DNA from: Stenotrophomonas hibiscicola ATCC 19867
Lineage (GTDB): Bacteria; Pseudomonadota; Gammaproteobacteria; Xanthomonadales; Xanthomonadaceae
Assembly (NCBI RefSeq): GCF_000382065.1
Contig: NZ_KB907499.1
Coordinates: 419,631-483,630, forward strand
DNA: 64,000 nt
Direction: 5' to 3'
Shown piece after piece: positions 8,404 to 17,947 of this stretch. The notes under the pieces were generated by a model. That model worked only from the letters and a program-made list of their open reading frames with translations, ran no database searches and had not been told where the DNA came from. The position numbers were made by a program, and so were the translations under genes. Position 1 is the stretch's first letter. Each line of letters starts with the position of its first letter.

Positions 8404-8770
8404 GCCGCCAGCGCTGGAGGGCCTGCGCGCATTGGTGCGTGACCTCGATGCGGGGTCGCGCTCGCTGCCGCATTACCCGCAGGTGCCGATGCTGCAACAG
8501 GTGCAGCGCGAATGGTCGGAGCTGCGCAGCGAACTGCAGGTGCGCCGCTCGCTGCGCGCCGAGGCCCCGGCTGACGGCGGCCCGCTGAACTCGGCGGTGC
8601 TGGTGCAGCGCATGCTGGACACGATGCAGGCCACCAGCCCCGGCTACCTGCGCCACTTCATCGACTATGTGGACACCTTGTCCTGGCTGCAGGCGCTGCA
8701 GGATGGCGCCGCCAGCGGCGGTGATACCGCAAAGCCGAAACGGACACGCAAGCCGCGCAGCGCGGGTTGA
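8393..8770 (+). CDS. DUF2894-family small protein
   Basis: A 125-residue soluble protein that starts inside the end of the OmpA-like gene. It has helical segments (VQREWSELRSELQVRRSL, VLVQRMLDTMQATSPGYLRHF) and a basic tail (KPKRTRKPRSAG) that could bind nucleic acid or acidic lipid. I recognise it as DUF2894 mainly from the conserved neighbourhood with DUF3348, DUF802 and OmpA genes. The function is unknown. It is the last gene of the probable four-gene transcript. Confidence 0.7.
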   Translation: MPSKPPALEGLRALVRDLDAGSRSLPHYPQVPMLQQVQREWSELRSELQVRRSLRAEAPADGGPLNSAVLVQRMLDTMQATSPGYLRHFIDYVDTLSWLQALQDGAASGGDTAKPKRTRKPRSAG

Positions 8771-8956
8771 ACACAATACGCCGACCTCGTTCGGCGCCCC
8801 TTGGACACGACAATCCTGATCCACGCTGCTGGTTACGCCAACATTGCTTGGCGCTTATCGACTCCCAGCAGCGCTGCTGTCCAATCGCTACCGCGAGCCA
8901 ACCACGTCAATGGTTGACCAACTTGAACAGCTTGGGGCGACTGCCATTGACGTCGA
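8771..8956. other. Low-GC gap, possibly a coding remnant
   Basis: No intact gene is seen. A short frame ending at 8960 encodes a plausible coding-like tail (MVDQLEQLGATAIDVE) directly before the SUKH gene and could be the end of a lost gene. GC is lower than in the flanks. Speculative. Confidence 0.3.
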
Positions 8957-9478
8957 ATGACGAATTCCACAGTGTCTGACTGCCCTCATTGCACACGAAT
9001 TCAATCTCAACAAATGCAGCCTTCAGTAGAAGCCAGGCTTCTCAAGCTCCGCGCGAATCTCAACGAAGCCGAGATGTACCTTGGCCCTCCACTTGGACGT
9101 TCTGACGTCGACGCGCTCCAGAGCTTGGTGCTTTCTACGCTAGGTATCACCCTGCCGGAGTCCTATCTGGGCTTTCTTTCACGCCACGATGGCTTGGCAG
9201 CAGCAGGAGTCTTCCTCTACTCGAGCACTTCACGCTCATACCGCGATGGCGGGTCAGCGCTTGCTTTGGTGGAAATGAACCTTCTCGCTTGCGACCAGGG
9301 ATCCATGGGCGGCTATGTAGAACTCGGAGAGAGCGATATGGATTGCTACGTCTTTGAATTCGCAACAGGGCGGTACCAGGTCCGTGACAAAGTAGCGTTC
9401 GATAATGTCTACGAAGAATTCACTTCATTAGATGGCCTACTCGGTCACATCATCGGTCTGATCGAACAGCATTGCTGA
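8957..9478 (+). CDS. SMI1/KNR4 (SUKH) family protein, orphan immunity-like gene
   Basis: A 173-residue soluble acidic protein. The stretch DVDALQSLVLSTLGITLPESYLGFLSRHDGLAAAGVFLYS has the SUKH layout (E/D-x-LG-x-x-LP-x-x-Y-x-x-F-L-x-x-x-DG). Many SUKH proteins are immunity proteins of contact-dependent or secreted polymorphic toxins. GC and codon use are visibly lower than in the neighbours, suggesting acquisition. The start could be ATG 8957 or ATG 9014; neither has a clear ribosome site. No toxin gene is seen beside it. Confidence 0.7.
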   Translation: MTNSTVSDCPHCTRIQSQQMQPSVEARLLKLRANLNEAEMYLGPPLGRSDVDALQSLVLSTLGITLPESYLGFLSRHDGLAAAGVFLYSSTSRSYRDGGSALALVEMNLLACDQGSMGGYVELGESDMDCYVFEFATGRYQVRDKVAFDNVYEEFTSLDGLLGHIIGLIEQHC

Positions 9479-9491
9479 ACAAACAGATTCA

Positions 9492-9521
9492 AGAATGCCC
9501 ATGCCACGCCGGGTTGGCATT
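9492..9521. terminator. Hairpin between SUKH gene and entA
   Basis: GAATGCC and GGCATTC arms flank a 16-base loop between two converging genes. No strong T-run follows, so it may be a processing hairpin rather than a classical terminator. A partial SMAG-like palindrome follows at about 9551-9573. Confidence 0.35.
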
Positions 9522-9579
9522 CACAGCTACACCGGCTGCCTTCTGAACCAGCCGAGTCATGGGTTCGGCTCTGAGGACC

Positions 9580-10338
9580 TCAGCCGCGCAGGGTGGCGCC
9601 ACCGTCCACGTACAGGTCGCTCATCGCTACGTGCCCGGCCTGCTCGGAGAGCAGGAACATCACCGACTGCGCGATGTCTTCCGGCGTAGCGAGTTTGCGC
9701 AGTGGAATGCCGGCCTTGTAGGTCTCAAGGCTGCCGACGATCACCCGTTCGGCGCCGTGCTCGTCCTGCCACATGCCGGTCTGCATCGGGGTCAGCGTGG
9801 ACCCCGGGGCGACGATGTTGCAGCGGATGCCCAACGGCGCCAGCTCCAGCCCGAGGCAGCGGGTGAACATCGTGGCGGCGGCCTTGGACGCGGCATACGC
9901 CGCCATGCCGTGCCGCGGCACGCCAGCCGCATTCGAGCTGACGGTAACGATTGCGCCCTGCCGGCGCGGTGACATCACCCGCGCCAGCGCACGACCGATA
10001 TGGAACACGCCATCGGCATTGACCGCGAATACACGGCGCCAGTCGTCGTCGCCGGTCTCGGTGACACCGCCCACATGCAGTACGCCGGCCACGCTGGCGG
10101 CCAACATGACCGGCCCGATGCTGGACTCGACCTGGTCCACCAGGGCGTCCACGGCGGCACTGTCGGTCACGTCCAGCGCAAAGGGGTGCACACGCACATC
10201 TGCCGTAGCAGGCGCGTCGCGATCGGTCGCCACCACGGTGCAACCGGCCACGGCCAGAAACCGTACCAGTGCCTCGCCGATGCCGCCGGCAGCGCCGGTC
10301 ACCAGTGCCACGCGACCTTCAAAGCCGGTCAACTGCAT
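9580..10338 (-). CDS. entA: 2,3-dihydro-2,3-dihydroxybenzoate dehydrogenase
   Basis: A 252-residue short-chain dehydrogenase: Rossmann motif TGAAGGIG, NNAG-equivalent AASVAG, catalytic Ser (VTVSSNAAG) and YAASK. It oxidises 2,3-dihydro-2,3-dihydroxybenzoate to 2,3-dihydroxybenzoate with NAD in the cytoplasm, the third step of catechol formation. The ATG at 10338 is chosen because it overlaps the entF stop by 10 bp and gives a standard N-terminus (MQLTGFEGRVALVTG). It is the last gene of the siderophore operon. Confidence 0.93.
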   Translation of the reverse strand: MQLTGFEGRVALVTGAAGGIGEALVRFLAVAGCTVVATDRDAPATADVRVHPFALDVTDSAAVDALVDQVESSIGPVMLAASVAGVLHVGGVTETGDDDWRRVFAVNADGVFHIGRALARVMSPRRQGAIVTVSSNAAGVPRHGMAAYAASKAAATMFTRCLGLELAPLGIRCNIVAPGSTLTPMQTGMWQDEHGAERVIVGSLETYKAGIPLRKLATPEDIAQSVMFLLSEQAGHVAMSDLYVDGGATLRG

Positions 10339-13300
10339 GTTGCGATCTCCTGTTGCTCGTCCCATTGGCGCAACCGCGCCGACAACCACGGCGCCAGCTG
10401 CGCCACCGCATCGCGGCCGGTCAGCTCGGCGTGCAGGAACGGCAGTTCCAGGGCTTGCACCTTGCGCGCGTGGGTCCGCCACAACGCCGACTGCAGCTGT
10501 GGTCGCGCCTGGTGATCCCGGCCCGCACGCACATGCACCAGCGTGCCCTCGAACGGTTGGTGGATGTGTTCGCGGATCAATCGATTGGTGCCGGTGACCG
10601 CGCGCACCACGCCATCGAGCACCACATCCGGCAAGCTGCCGAGTGCACTGCCACCACGCCGCAGGAACGCGAGAATGCGTTCACGGCTGTCCAGTTCCGG
10701 ATGCGCATCCGGGTCATGACCGGCAATCGCCAGCAGTGCCCGCAATGCAGCGATGGCATCGGGTTCCGGGTCGGCCCGCCAGCACTCGCTGGGATAAGCG
10801 TCCAGCAGCACCAGCTCGCCAACCTCGCGCCCGATCTCATGCAGGCGCACTGCCATCGCCTGGGCGAGGATGCCACCCACCGACCAGCCCAGCAGATGCA
10901 CCGGCCCCTTCGGCTGCAGTGCAACCACGCGCTGTACGTAATCGTTGGCCATCGCCTCGATGCTGCTCGGCAGCGGCAGCCGCGCGTCCAGGGCCGGCGA
11001 CTGCAGGCCATACACCGGGCGTGCCGGCTGCAGTGCCCGGGCCAGGGTGCGGTAGTTCCAGGCGATGCCCCCGGCCGGGTGCAGCACGAACAGCGGCATG
11101 GGCCCGGCAGCGTCGGTTGCGGCCAGCGCGATCACCGGCCCCAGCGCGTGATCGGCCAGCGCGGGTGGCGCGGCAATACGAACCGTCAGCGCGGCCACGG
11201 TGGGCTGCGCGAACAAGGCGCCCAAACCCAGATCGCAGCGCCAGCGCTGCTCGATGGCCAGCAGCAGGTGCACCGCCGACAGCGAGTCACCGCCGAGACT
11301 GAAGAAGTCCGCATCCACCGCCACCGGCGCCTCACGCCCAAGCGCCTGGGCAAACAGCAACGCCAGCTCCTGTTCCAACGGCGTGCGCGGCGCCAATCCG
11401 GCGACCTCATGTTGTGATGGTTTCGGCAACGCGTTGCGGTCGAGCTTGCCGTTGGCGGTCACCGGCCAGTGGTCCACGCCGACAAACGCCGAGGGCACCA
11501 TGTAGTCCGGCACACGCGTGGCGAGGTGGCTGCGCAGCATTACGGCATCGGCAAGCGCGGTCGGCACATAGGCCACCAGACGCGCTTCGCCGGGCGCATC
11601 CTGACGTAGCAGCACTTCCACCCGCTCCATGCCCGGCAGTTCGCGCAAAGCCGCCTCGATCTCGCCCAACTCGATGCGCAGGCCGCGCAGTTTCACCTGA
11701 TGGTCGCTGCGGCCCAGGTACTCGACCGCACCATCGCGGCGCCAGCGCGCCACGTCGCCGGTGCGGTAGATGCGCTCGCCCGTCAGGAAGGGATCGGCAA
11801 GGAAGCGCTCGGTGGTCAGATCATCGCGACCGAGATAGCCACGCGCCAGCTGGACGCCACCCAGGTACAGGTCACCGGGCACGCCCACCGGCACCGGCTG
11901 CATCCGGGCGTCCAGCACGTACAGGCGGGTGTTCCAGACCGGGAACCCGATCGGCACCGGCCGCGAACGATCCTGCGCCGACGCCGGCCAGTAGCTGACA
12001 TCCACCGCAGCTTCGGTCGGGCCATACAGGTTGTGCAGCTCGGCGTGCACACGCGCGTGGAAGCGGTCGCGGGACGAAGCATCCAGCGCCTCGCCACTGG
12101 TGAACACCCGTCGCAGCTGCAGCCCTTCGGAGGCCGGTGCAGCGAGGAAGGCATCCAACATCGATGGTACGAAATGCGCCGTGGTGATGCCATGCTCGCG
12201 GATCAGCCGCGCCAGTTCAGTGGGATCGCGATGCGCGTCCGGCCCGGCGACCACCAGCGTGGCCCCGCACAGCAGCGGCAGGAAGAACTCCCAGACCGAG
12301 ACGTCGAAGGTGGCCGGGGTCTTCTGCAGCACGCGGTCATCGGCGCGGATGTCGTAGTGCTCGCGCATCCACAGCAGGCGGTTGACGATGGCACGGTGTT
12401 CGATGACCACGCCCTTGGGCTCGCCGGTCGAGCCGGAGGTATAAATCACGTAGGCCGCATCGTCAGGTGCCGGATCGGCCCACGGTGCGGCAAAACTCAG
12501 CGCAGTCCACTGCTCCGGCGCGAGCACCGGTACGCCGGCCACGCGCGCCGATACGTCCGCCGCAGCCAGTACGCACACCGGCTGTGCCGACGCGAAAATA
12601 CGTGCCAGCCGCTCATCGGGATGGGCCAGGTCCAACGGCAGGTAGGCGGCTCCGGCACGCAGCACCGCCAGCAGCGCGATCACCAGCTCCAGCGAGCGCG
12701 GCAATGCCACCGCCACCACGCTGCCCGGGCCGACATCCATTGTCCGCAGCTGTGCCGCCAGCGCGAAGCTGCGCGCCTCCAGCGTTGCGTAGTCCAGCGT
12801 AGTGTCGCCGAACACCAGTGCCGGCGCGTGCGGGTCCCGATCCATGCCCTGCTGCAGCAGCTCGACCAGGGTCGTCTCCGGCAGGGCGTGCGCGGTGGCA
12901 TTGAAGCCTTGCAGAACCTGCTGCGCCTCGTCGGTCGTCGCCAGAGGTGCGGCTGCGATATCGTCAGCCTGCAGTGCCGAGGACACGAAATGCAGCAGCC
13001 GCGCCGCGTGCGCCTCGACATCCTCGCGACTGTACAGCGCGGGATTGGCCTCGATCTCCAGATCCAGCAGCGCCTGGCCATCGCCACGGAAGCCCAGCGT
13101 CAGATCATCCACCGGCCCGGTGCACAGCACCTCCAGCGTGGCCTGCACGCCTGGCAGGGCCAGCGGCTTGTAGAACGGCTGCACATTCACCAGGGGGCCG
13201 TGCAGGCGCTGCTGCGCGCCCACCAGGCCCAGGTCCCGGCGCAGTTGCTCGCCTCGGTAACGGCCGTGCTTGCGCCCTTGGCTGAGCTGCCGGCCCAGGC

Positions 13301-14219
13301 TGCGGGTAAAGGTTTCGACGCTGCCCTCGCCGGCGGCCACGCGCAGCGGCAACACATTCATCACCATCGCCGGTACCCGTGCCGACGCGTTGCCGAGCCG
13401 GCCCATGTAGGGCACGCCCAGCACCACTTCATCGGCCGCGCTCATCCGCCGCAGGTACTCGGCCGACAACGCGGCCAGCACGTCTGGCCAGGGCTGCAAC
13501 CAACGTACCGATGCCTGCAGCAACTGCTCACGGAATGCCGCATCGAGCGGCTGCACCCAGCGCAGCGCGTCGTCACTGGCCGCGAGCGTACCGGCCAGGC
13601 CCATGCCCGCCGGTGCACCCTGCATGTGCTCGCGCCACCATTGCCCGGCCTGCGTGCGGCGCGGGTCGGCACGATAAGCAGCATCGTCGGCCAGCACCCC
13701 CGCCAGCCCCGGCAGAGGCTCACCCGTACGACCGGCATACAACGCGCACACGCGATCAGTGAACAGCGCCATGCCGTAACCATCGGCCGCCAGGTGATGC
13801 ACGCGCAGGTACCAGACCCAACGCTGCCCGCCCAGTTCAAGCAGCACCTGCTGGCTGATCCGGTCCCGGGTGGGATCGACCGGGCTCAGCCGGTCGGCGT
13901 GCATCAGGTTGCGTGCCGCAGCGGCGGGATCCGCCTCGGTAGAAACATCGCGCACCGAAAGCAACGGCACGTGTGCCGTGTCATGCCACTGCAGCGGCTG
14001 GCCATCGGCACCTTCGGCAAAGCGCAATGCGAAGGCCTCGGCCTCGCGCGCAGCCTGGTCTGCCGCTGCGACAAATGCGGCCACGTCCAGCGGGCCGTCG
14101 ATCCATACCGCGTGCGCGGTATTGAATGACGGATTGTCCGGTGCCAGCCGCTGTGCGAACCACAGCCCGGCCTGGGCCTCGGTCAACGCCACCGGCGTGG
14201 CCAGCGCTGCGGCGTTCAT
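10329..14219 (-). CDS. entF: Siderophore nonribosomal peptide synthetase, EntF type
   Basis: A 1296-residue synthetase with condensation (about 5-430, RVHHLAADG), adenylation (about 440-960, YVIYTSGSTGEPKG), carrier (about 970-1045, FFSLGGDSLSA) and thioesterase (about 1060-1296, LLGWSVGG with the catalytic Ser) domains. The adenylation pocket segments FDVSVWEFF, HFVPSML, FTSGEAL and LYGPTEAAVDVSYW match the E. coli EntF pattern that selects L-serine. It should join 2,3-dihydroxybenzoyl groups from the aryl carrier to serine and cyclise or release the product. The start at 14219 overlaps the carrier gene by 4 bp (ATGA). Whether the product is enterobactin itself cannot be read from sequence. 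Confidence 0.94.
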   Translation of the reverse strand: MNAAALATPVALTEAQAGLWFAQRLAPDNPSFNTAHAVWIDGPLDVAAFVAAADQAAREAEAFALRFAEGADGQPLQWHDTAHVPLLSVRDVSTEADPAAAARNLMHADRLSPVDPTRDRISQQVLLELGGQRWVWYLRVHHLAADGYGMALFTDRVCALYAGRTGEPLPGLAGVLADDAAYRADPRRTQAGQWWREHMQGAPAGMGLAGTLAASDDALRWVQPLDAAFREQLLQASVRWLQPWPDVLAALSAEYLRRMSAADEVVLGVPYMGRLGNASARVPAMVMNVLPLRVAAGEGSVETFTRSLGRQLSQGRKHGRYRGEQLRRDLGLVGAQQRLHGPLVNVQPFYKPLALPGVQATLEVLCTGPVDDLTLGFRGDGQALLDLEIEANPALYSREDVEAHAARLLHFVSSALQADDIAAAPLATTDEAQQVLQGFNATAHALPETTLVELLQQGMDRDPHAPALVFGDTTLDYATLEARSFALAAQLRTMDVGPGSVVAVALPRSLELVIALLAVLRAGAAYLPLDLAHPDERLARIFASAQPVCVLAAADVSARVAGVPVLAPEQWTALSFAAPWADPAPDDAAYVIYTSGSTGEPKGVVIEHRAIVNRLLWMREHYDIRADDRVLQKTPATFDVSVWEFFLPLLCGATLVVAGPDAHRDPTELARLIREHGITTAHFVPSMLDAFLAAPASEGLQLRRVFTSGEALDASSRDRFHARVHAELHNLYGPTEAAVDVSYWPASAQDRSRPVPIGFPVWNTRLYVLDARMQPVPVGVPGDLYLGGVQLARGYLGRDDLTTERFLADPFLTGERIYRTGDVARWRRDGAVEYLGRSDHQVKLRGLRIELGEIEAALRELPGMERVEVLLRQDAPGEARLVAYVPTALADAVMLRSHLATRVPDYMVPSAFVGVDHWPVTANGKLDRNALPKPSQHEVAGLAPRTPLEQELALLFAQALGREAPVAVDADFFSLGGDSLSAVHLLLAIEQRWRCDLGLGALFAQPTVAALTVRIAAPPALADHALGPVIALAATDAAGPMPLFVLHPAGGIAWNYRTLARALQPARPVYGLQSPALDARLPLPSSIEAMANDYVQRVVALQPKGPVHLLGWSVGGILAQAMAVRLHEIGREVGELVLLDAYPSECWRADPEPDAIAALRALLAIAGHDPDAHPELDSRERILAFLRRGGSALGSLPDVVLDGVVRAVTGTNRLIREHIHQPFEGTLVHVRAGRDHQARPQLQSALWRTHARKVQALELPFLHAELTGRDAVAQLAPWLSARLRQWDEQQEIATCS

Positions 14220-14473
14220 GCGTTCTGCGCGGCCTGCAGTTGCTGCACCACACCCCACCACTGGCGCAGCGTGGTGTGCTCGGCCAACTGCGAGAACTCG
14301 AGCGGAAGGCCGGTGTTGCCCCAGGCCAGGACCAGGCCGAGCATGCGCATTGAATCCAGGTCCAGGTCGATCAGGTTGTCGTCGTCACCGATCTCGGCCG
14401 GCGTGCACTCCAGCACGCGCGCTACGTCGGCGCGCATCCGCTCCAGATCCAGCGCCTCACCCATGGCAGCCAT
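14216..14473 (-). CDS. Stand-alone aryl carrier protein
   Basis: An 85-residue carrier protein with the phosphopantetheine site in LIDLDLDSMRML. In E. coli this domain forms the C-terminus of EntB; here it is a separate gene directly after entB, joined by a TGATG overlap. It should carry 2,3-dihydroxybenzoate, loaded by EntE, to EntF. A GTG three bases upstream (14476) is an alternative start. It corresponds to what has been called EntB' in this genus. Confidence 0.88.
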   Translation of the reverse strand: MAAMGEALDLERMRADVARVLECTPAEIGDDDNLIDLDLDSMRMLGLVLAWGNTGLPLEFSQLAEHTTLRQWWGVVQQLQAAQNA

Positions 14474-15105
14474 CACAGCACCTTCAGCAGCTGATCGGTG
14501 GTCATCGGCACACCACAGGTGCGCGCGATCCAGTGCAGCGCCTGATCGTGGTCGGCGCGCGAGAAGTCCGCCACCGCATCGGCGGCGATGAAGGCCTCGA
14601 TATCACGCTGGAAGGCCTCGACCACGGTCGCGGTGCAGCCGATATGGGCGTACACGCCCGTCACCAGCAGCTGGTCACGGCCGCGCACCCGCATCAGCGT
14701 TTCAAGGTTGCTGCGCTGGAACGCGCTGTAGCGGTGCTTCACCAGCACGTGCTCCCCTGGCTGCGGTGCCAGTGCTTCGATGATCGGTTCGTGATCGGCG
14801 CTGCGGCGCATGCCCGGCCCCCACAGGTCAGCCTGAAGGCCACGGTCACGGCGGTCCTGGTCGCCATGCTGAGCGGTGTAGAACACCGGAATGCCGTGCG
14901 CGCGGCAATGCGCCAGCAGGCGTGCGATGTTGTCCACGGCCGGCCGCAGCGGCGCGTTGCCAGCGTCGAATGCGGCCAGGAAGTAACGCTGCATGTCGTG
15001 CACCAGCAGCGCGACACGATCGCGCCGGGGGCGCCAGGGGCCACGCGCCTGCGGCAGTTCAGCGGCAGTCGGCAAGGGGTAATCGGTGATACGGGGCAGC
15101 GCCAT
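14473..15105 (-). CDS. entB: Isochorismatase (EntB without carrier domain)
   Basis: A 210-residue isochorismatase-fold hydrolase (VALLVHDMQRYF, VFYTAQHGDQ, LVKHRYSAFQRSNLE, VTGVYAHIGCTAT with the nucleophile-position Cys region). It hydrolyses isochorismate to 2,3-dihydro-2,3-dihydroxybenzoate and pyruvate. At 210 residues it lacks the C-terminal aryl carrier of the 285-residue E. coli EntB; that part is the next gene. Its start shares one base with the entE stop (TGATG), so translation is coupled. Confidence 0.92.
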   Translation of the reverse strand: MALPRITDYPLPTAAELPQARGPWRPRRDRVALLVHDMQRYFLAAFDAGNAPLRPAVDNIARLLAHCRAHGIPVFYTAQHGDQDRRDRGLQADLWGPGMRRSADHEPIIEALAPQPGEHVLVKHRYSAFQRSNLETLMRVRGRDQLLVTGVYAHIGCTATVVEAFQRDIEAFIAADAVADFSRADHDQALHWIARTCGVPMTTDQLLKVL

Positions 15106-16757
15106 CAGCGCGTTCCTCCTGTCTGTTGCAGATGACGCGCACGCAGCTGCGCGCGCAGTTCGCGGCGGCTGATCTTGCCGACCGCGGTGGTATCGAAGCT
15201 GTCGACGAACACGATCTGGTCGGGCACCTTGAATGCGGCCAGGCCGCGCCCGCGCATCCAGGACTTCAGAGCCGGTGCCTTGAACGGCTCGCCCTGCGGA
15301 ATCACGAAGGCGCAGCTGCGCTCGCCCAGGTACTCGTCGGGAATGGAGACCACGGCCGCATCGAACACTCCCGGATGTGCCAGCAAGTGATCCTCGATCT
15401 CTTCGGCAGAGATCTTCTCGCCCGCCCGGTTGATGTGGTCACCCGCACGCCCCTGTACCACCAGGTAGCCCCCGGGCAGCTGCTGCACGCGGTCACCGGT
15501 ACGGTAGAAACCGTCGTCGGTGAACGAGCGCGCATTGGCCACCGCATCGTTGTGGTAGCCACGGATGGTGTACGGGCCACGGGTGAGTAGATGCCCCACC
15601 TCGCCCTCGGCCACCGGCTGGTCATGGTCATCGACCACGCGCACTTCATCATCCGGACTGATCGGTCGCCCCTGGCAGGCCACGATCAGTTCTTCCGGAT
15701 CATCCAGGCGGGTGTAGTTCACCAGCCCTTCGGCCATGCCGAATACCTGCTGCAAGGTACAGCCGAGGCCGTCGATCACCCGCCGCGCGGCTTCCGGCAC
15801 CAGCTTGGCGCCGCCCACCTGCAGTACCTGCAGGCTGGACAGGTCATGCCTGCTGGTGGCGGCGGCCTGCGCCCACAGCAACGCCAGAGGCGGCACCAGG
15901 CCACAGCAGGTCACCCGCTCCCGTGCGATCAGCGGGAAGGCCGCATCCGGTCCGGGGCCGGGGCTGAGCACCACGCGGGCACCGGCGTACAGCGCGCCGA
16001 AGAAGCCGGGCGAGCTCATCGGGAAGTTGTGCGCAGCCGGCAGCGCGACCAGGTAGACGCTGTCGCGGTCTATGCCGCAGAGGTCATTGCTGGCGCGGAA
16101 CGAGTAGATGTAGTCGTCGTGGGTACGCGGAATCAGCTTGGACAGCCCGGTGCTGCCTCCGGAAATCTGCAGGAACGCTACCGATTGCGGGTCCGGATCG
16201 ACCGGCAGCTGGCTGCGATCGCCCTGCAGCGCCTCCAGCGCGACGAACTCCGCCGCATCGCCGTCGATCACCACATGGCGAACCGCCGGGACCTCGGCCT
16301 GCAGCGCCCGCGCCAGCCCGCGGTGATCGAAGCCGTCGTGCAGTGCCGTGGTGATGTAGGCACTGGCTTCGGCCTTGCTGGCGAAGTGCACCAGCTCGGT
16401 GATGCGGTGCGCCGGCAACGCGTACACCGGCACCAGCCCGGCGCGGAACAGGCCGCAGACTGTGGTGACGAAGCCTGCGGTGTTGCCCAGTTGCACCAGC
16501 ACCCGCTCGCCCGGCTGCAGGCCGAGGGCCAGCAGGCCGGCGCCGATGCGTCCGGCCTCATGCCACAGCTGTGCGTAGCTCAGGCGGACATCACCGGCGA
16601 CTACCGCGATGTCGTCGGCATAGCGTTCCGCACGTTCGCGCAGGAACGCCGGGAAGGTCTCGCCACGCCAGTGACCGGCCTCGCGATAGCGCGCCACCAG
16701 CGCGTCGGGCCACACCTGCTGCAGTGGCAGGCGGGAGGATTCAACGGAAGCATTCAT
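15105..16757 (-). CDS. entE: 2,3-dihydroxybenzoate-AMP ligase
   Basis: A 550-residue ANL-family adenylating enzyme. Motifs: [21 protein letters not shown] (P-loop), [15 protein letters not shown], and the C-terminal lid [40 protein letters not shown] with catalytic Lys near [12 protein letters not shown]. It activates 2,3-dihydroxybenzoate and loads it on the aryl carrier. It overlaps entC by 4 bp and entB by 1 bp. Length and motifs match EntE/DhbE. Confidence 0.94.
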   Translation of the reverse strand: MNASVESSRLPLQQVWPDALVARYREAGHWRGETFPAFLRERAERYADDIAVVAGDVRLSYAQLWHEAGRIGAGLLALGLQPGERVLVQLGNTAGFVTTVCGLFRAGLVPVYALPAHRITELVHFASKAEASAYITTALHDGFDHRGLARALQAEVPAVRHVVIDGDAAEFVALEALQGDRSQLPVDPDPQSVAFLQISGGSTGLSKLIPRTHDDYIYSFRASNDLCGIDRDSVYLVALPAAHNFPMSSPGFFGALYAGARVVLSPGPGPDAAFPLIARERVTCCGLVPPLALLWAQAAATSRHDLSSLQVLQVGGAKLVPEAARRVIDGLGCTLQQVFGMAEGLVNYTRLDDPEELIVACQGRPISPDDEVRVVDDHDQPVAEGEVGHLLTRGPYTIRGYHNDAVANARSFTDDGFYRTGDRVQQLPGGYLVVQGRAGDHINRAGEKISAEEIEDHLLAHPGVFDAAVVSIPDEYLGERSCAFVIPQGEPFKAPALKSWMRGRGLAAFKVPDQIVFVDSFDTTAVGKISRRELRAQLRARHLQQTGGTR

Positions 16758-17947
16758 GCGGCAGGCTCGATGGCGGGCGCGGATTCATGGACACCCAGCG
16801 CGTTCAACAGGGCAGCGAACTTCGCTGCGGTTTCGGCCACCTCGGCCTCGGGGTGTGACTCGGCGACGATGCCGGCACCGGCATACAGGCGCAACTGCGT
16901 GCCCTGCAGGCGCGCGCAGCGGATCGCCACGTACCAGTCGCCGTCACCCTGCGCGTCCAACCAGCCCACGGCACCGGCGTAGAAGCCGCGCGGCACCGGC
17001 TCCAGCTCGCGGATGCGCTGCAGCGCCGCCAACCGTGGCGTACCGCAGACTGCCGGCGTGGGGTGCAGCTGCGCCAGCAGTTCGGCGGCAGACGTCTGCG
17101 GATCCTTCAGGGTGGCGTGGATGCGGGTGCCCAGGTGCCACATGCTGGCGGTGGCATGCAGCACCGGGCGCGGCTGCGCATCGATGTGGCTGCAGTACGG
17201 TGCCAGGCCTTCGACGATGGCTTCGACCACGTGGCGGTGCTCGTCGTGGTCCTTGGTCGAGGCCAGCAGCGCCTGCGCCGCATGCTCGTCCTCGGCGGCA
17301 TCGGCACTGCGCCGCGCGGAACCGGCCAGCGGATGCGACAACAGTTCGGCGCCTCGCTTGCGCAGCAGCAGTTCCGGCGTCGCGCCCACCAGCCAGGCCG
17401 GCGCCTGGCCCAGCTCCACCGGAAGCGGCACCGCGTAGGTCGCCACCGACGGATCCGCGCCCAAACGTGCCAGCAGCACGTCCGGAGAAAGCACCTGGCG
17501 GGTGCGTGCCAGCAGGCTGCGCGCCAGCACCACCTTATGCAGGTTCTGCTCGGGCGCACGCAAGGCCTGCACTGCCGCAGCGACTGCAGCGGCATAGTCC
17601 TGCGGCACAGGTTCGGCACGCAGGGCGCCGTCCAGCGGCGGTGCGGCCTGCGGCTGCAGTGCCAGCACCGGCAGCAGGCGCTCGGGCTGGTAAAGCGCAT
17701 CGTCCGCACGCGGCTCGAACGGCACCGCGCCAACCAGCAGGCCCGGGCCGCCACGCTGCTGGGCAAAGAACTCCGAAACGCGTTCTGCCAATGTCGCCAG
17801 TGCACCGGCCGGCAACGTGGCACGGCAACCGCGTGCGTGCACGTGCTGGCCAGCGTGCTGCAGCAGGAACAGCGACGCGTCGTCGCTGCTCTCCTGCGGC
17901 GCTGGCGCAGCCTCCGGCCACGCGCCCTGCATCAGGGAATCGTTCAT
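16754..17947 (-). CDS. entC: Isochorismate synthase
   Basis: A 397-residue chorismate-binding enzyme. Conserved stretches include [59 protein letters not shown] and [27 protein letters not shown]. It converts chorismate to isochorismate, the entry step into catechol biosynthesis. The ATG at 17947 has a good AAGGAG site and overlaps the exporter gene by 4 bp; the N-terminal 60 residues are poorly conserved, as is normal for EntC. Confidence 0.94.
   Translation of the reverse strand: MNDSLMQGAWPEAAPAPQESSDDASLFLLQHAGQHVHARGCRATLPAGALATLAERVSEFFAQQRGGPGLLVGAVPFEPRADDALYQPERLLPVLALQPQAAPPLDGALRAEPVPQDYAAAVAAAVQALRAPEQNLHKVVLARSLLARTRQVLSPDVLLARLGADPSVATYAVPLPVELGQAPAWLVGATPELLLRKRGAELLSHPLAGSARRSADAAEDEHAAQALLASTKDHDEHRHVVEAIVEGLAPYCSHIDAQPRPVLHATASMWHLGTRIHATLKDPQTSAAELLAQLHPTPAVCGTPRLAALQRIRELEPVPRGFYAGAVGWLDAQGDGDWYVAIRCARLQGTQLRLYAGAGIVAESHPEAEVAETAAKFAALLNALGVHESAPAIEPAA

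Noticed and set aside
4840-8770. A complete Zorya antiphage system
   Set aside because: The stator-like pair resembles ZorA/ZorB, but no ZorC, ZorD or ZorE-like protein is present; the soluble partners are DUF3348 and DUF2894.
11700-14129. Long plus-strand frame opposite entF
   Set aside because: Shadow of the synthetase; no domain, ribosome site or family resemblance.
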